Source: Ectopseudomonas toyotomiensis | GTDB lineage: Bacteria; Pseudomonadota; Gammaproteobacteria; Pseudomonadales; Pseudomonadaceae | Assembly: GCF_900115695.1 (NCBI RefSeq) | Contig: NZ_FOXK01000011.1 | Location: 124,001-188,000, forward strand | Direction: 5' to 3' | DNA: 64,000 nt | In this document: positions 62,276-64,000 of the stretch, one piece after another | How the letters are laid out: the number at the start of each line of letters is the position of its first letter | Numbering within the stretch: position 1 is the first letter of the stretch | The notes under the pieces: model-generated | Databases searched by the model: none | Told to the model about the DNA's origin: nothing | What the model saw: the letters and a program-made list of their open reading frames with translations, nothing else | Translations under genes and position numbers: made by a program

Positions 62276-64000
62276 ATGTCCCTGTTTTTCATACGGCGCC
62301 CCAATTTCGCCTGGGTGGTCGCCCTGTTCATCTCGCTGGCCGGCCTGCTGGCCATCCCGTTCCTGCCGGTGGCGCAGTACCCCAACGTGGCGCCGCCGCA
62401 GATCACCGTCACCGCCACCTACCCAGGCGCCTCGGCGCAGGTGCTGACCGACTCGGTGACCAGTGTCATCGAGGAAGAGCTCAACGGCGCGAAGAACCTG
62501 CTGTACTTCGAGTCCACCAGCAACGCCAACGGCATCGCCGAGATCACCGTGACCTTCCAGCCGGGCACTGACCCCGAACTGGCCCAGGTCGACGTGCAGA
62601 ACCGCCTGAAGAAAGCCGAGGCGCGCATGCCGCAGGCCGTGCTCACCCTGGGCATCCAGACCGAGCAGGCCACGGCGGGCTTCCTGCTGATCTACGCGCT
62701 GAGCTACAAGGATGGCGGCAAGAACGACAACACCACGGCGCTGGCCGACTACGCCGCGCGCAACATCAACAACGAAATCCGTCGCGTCCCTGGCGTCGGC
62801 AAGCTGCAGTTCTTCGCCTCCGAAGCCGCCATGCGGGTGTGGATAGACCCGCAGAAGCTGGTCGGCTACGGCCTGTCGATCGACGACGTGAACAACGCCA
62901 TCCGCGCGCAGAACGTGCAGGTGCCGGCCGGCGCCTTCGGCAGCACGCCAGGTTCCAGCGAGCAGCAACTGACTGCCACCCTGGCGGTCAAGGGCACCCT
63001 GGACAACCCGGATGAATTCGCCGCCATCGTGCTGCGTGCCAACCAGGACGGTTCGCGCCTGACCCTGGGCGACGTGGCGCGCATCGAGGTCGGCAGCCAG
63101 GACTACAACTTCGGCTCGCGCCAGGACGGCAAGCCCGCCGTCGCGGCCGCCGTGCAGCTGTCGCCCGGTGCCAACGCCATCCAGACCGCCGAGGCGGTGA
63201 AACAGCGCCTGACCGAACTGTCAGTGAACTTCCCGGACAACGTCGAGTTCTCGGTGCCTTACGACACCTCGCGCTTCGTCGACGTGGCCATCGACAAGGT
63301 CATCATGACCCTGGTCGAGGCCATGGTGCTGGTGTTCCTGGTGATGTTCCTGTTCCTGCAGAACGTGCGCTATACCCTGATCCCGTCCATCGTGGTGCCG
63401 GTGTGCCTGCTCGGCACCCTGACCTTCATGTACCTGCTGGGCTTCTCGGTGAACATGATGACCATGTTCGGCATGGTGCTGGCCATCGGCATCCTGGTCG
63501 ACGACGCCATCGTGGTGGTGGAGAACGTCGAGCGGATCATGGCCGAGGAAGGCCTGGCGCCGGTGCCGGCGACCATCAAGGCGATGGGCCAGGTATCCGG
63601 GGCGATCATCGGCATCACCCTGGTGCTGTCGGCGGTGTTCCTGCCGCTGGCCTTCATGTCCGGCTCGGTCGGGGTGATCTACCAGCAGTTCTCGTTGTCG
63701 CTGGCGGTGTCGATCCTGTTCTCCGGTTTCCTCGCCCTGACCTTCACTCCGGCGCTGTGCGCGACGATTCTCAAGCCCATCCCGGAGGGGCATCACGAGA
63801 AGAGCGGCTTCTTCGGCGCTTTCAATCGCCTGTTCACTCGTCTGACCGGGCGCTACACCGCGCTCAACGGCAAACTGGCGCCACGTGCGGGCCGCGTCAT
63901 GTTCGTCTACCTGGGCATCGTGGTGCTGATGGGATTCTTCTACCTGCGCCTGCCGGAATCCTTCGTACCGGTCGAAGACCAGGGCTACATGATCGTCGAC
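62276..64000 (+). CDS. RND multidrug efflux pump (N-terminal part)
   Basis: The frame is open to the window edge; 575 residues are visible. MSLFFIRRPNFAWVVALFISLAGLLAI is the HAE1 N-terminal helix, and VAPPQITVTATYPGASAQVL starts the porter domain. The proton-relay motif GMVLAIGILVDDAIVVVENVERIM with paired Asp is intact in TM4. It exports drugs or solvents using proton motive force. It lies 15 bases after the adaptor stop, with GGAGAG as ribosome site. The C-terminal half and any outer-membrane partner lie beyond the window. Confidence 0.94.
   Translation, partial: MSLFFIRRPNFAWVVALFISLAGLLAIPFLPVAQYPNVAPPQITVTATYPGASAQVLTDSVTSVIEEELNGAKNLLYFESTSNANGIAEITVTFQPGTDPELAQVDVQNRLKKAEARMPQAVLTLGIQTEQATAGFLLIYALSYKDGGKNDNTTALADYAARNINNEIRRVPGVGKLQFFASEAAMRVWIDPQKLVGYGLSIDDVNNAIRAQNVQVPAGAFGSTPGSSEQQLTATLAVKGTLDNPDEFAAIVLRANQDGSRLTLGDVARIEVGSQDYNFGSRQDGKPAVAAAVQLSPGANAIQTAEAVKQRLTELSVNFPDNVEFSVPYDTSRFVDVAIDKVIMTLVEAMVLVFLVMFLFLQNVRYTLIPSIVVPVCLLGTLTFMYLLGFSVNMMTMFGMVLAIGILVDDAIVVVENVERIMAEEGLAPVPATIKAMGQVSGAIIGITLVLSAVFLPLAFMSGSVGVIYQQFSLSLAVSILFSGFLALTFTPALCATILKPIPEGHHEKSGFFGAFNRLFTRLTGRYTALNGKLAPRAGRVMFVYLGIVVLMGFFYLRLPESFVPVEDQGYMIVD

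Overview
The window is a 64 kb piece of a GC-rich gammaproteobacterial chromosome, almost certainly a Pseudomonas. The dapE / rlmA / small hypothetical / cold-shock run matches the order known from P. aeruginosa around PA1159-PA1162. The glucose locus glk-gltR-gltS-gltBFGK-oprB and the CcoG / MocR / orphan CcoN cluster are also typical of the genus. A chromosomal integron array with 75-76 bp attC sites points to a stutzeri/mendocina-like lineage rather than P. aeruginosa. The species is an inference; no rRNA or tRNA gene was seen.

Layout. 1-10.6 kb holds the end of glnD, three lysine/diaminopimelate genes (dapC, dapD, dapE), an ArsC/Spx-like protein, the csdA-csdE sulfur-transfer pair with tcdA nearby, a DUF1456 protein, a periplasmic solute-binding protein, rlmA and a small conserved protein. 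10.9-16.0 kb holds, on the minus strand, a cold-shock protein and a four-gene Gld-type ABC system (ATPase, permease, GldG-like protein, DUF4340 protein). 16.2-20.5 kb is an AT-rich integron cassette array: five one-gene cassettes, all reading rightwards, each ended by an attC site, with no integrase gene in the window. 20.8-28.5 kb holds two small membrane proteins, a Cache-PAS-GGDEF protein, an EamA exporter, plsB and a trypsin-like protease. 28.9-35.8 kb holds mqo with a lipoprotein-like N-terminus, lrgAB, a DUF934 / sulfite reductase pair and ccoG. 36.0-46.8 kb holds a MocR regulator and the glucose uptake operon. 47.1-50.1 kb holds a UbiH/UbiM-like hydroxylase, an orphan ccoN and a small Cys-rich membrane protein. 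50.2-60.9 kb holds ordinary accessory metabolism (two SDRs, two LysR regulators, an SH3 protein, an EAL protein, an MBL-fold protein, an acyl-CoA dehydrogenase, a chalcone-isomerase-like protein, a DUF3833 lipoprotein and a TetR regulator). 61.1-64.0 kb starts an RND efflux operon that runs off the window.

The integron array is the most interesting region. Every cassette border can be placed to the base, because the first 7-12 bases of each cassette are the exact reverse complement of its last bases before the stem of its attC site. The two right-hand cassettes encode PD-(D/E)XK-type nuclease-like proteins: one with two such domains in tandem, the other with the usual active-site lysine replaced by threonine. 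The three left-hand cassettes encode unknown membrane or membrane-anchored proteins. Standalone defence genes are a reasonable hypothesis for these cassettes, unproven here. Left of the array are possible decayed attC sites; the right end decays into a degenerate attC.

A second point is regulatory. The promoters of ccoG and of the orphan ccoN share the same block at the same spacing (an Anr/FNR-like half or full site 27 bases upstream of a common 15-base stretch), although 14 kb, the mocR gene, the glucose operon and the ubiM-like gene lie between them. In P. aeruginosa the equivalent genes PA4129-PA4134 are contiguous, so here the cluster looks split by the glucose locus. Several families of dispersed palindromic repeats occupy most of the intergenic gaps.
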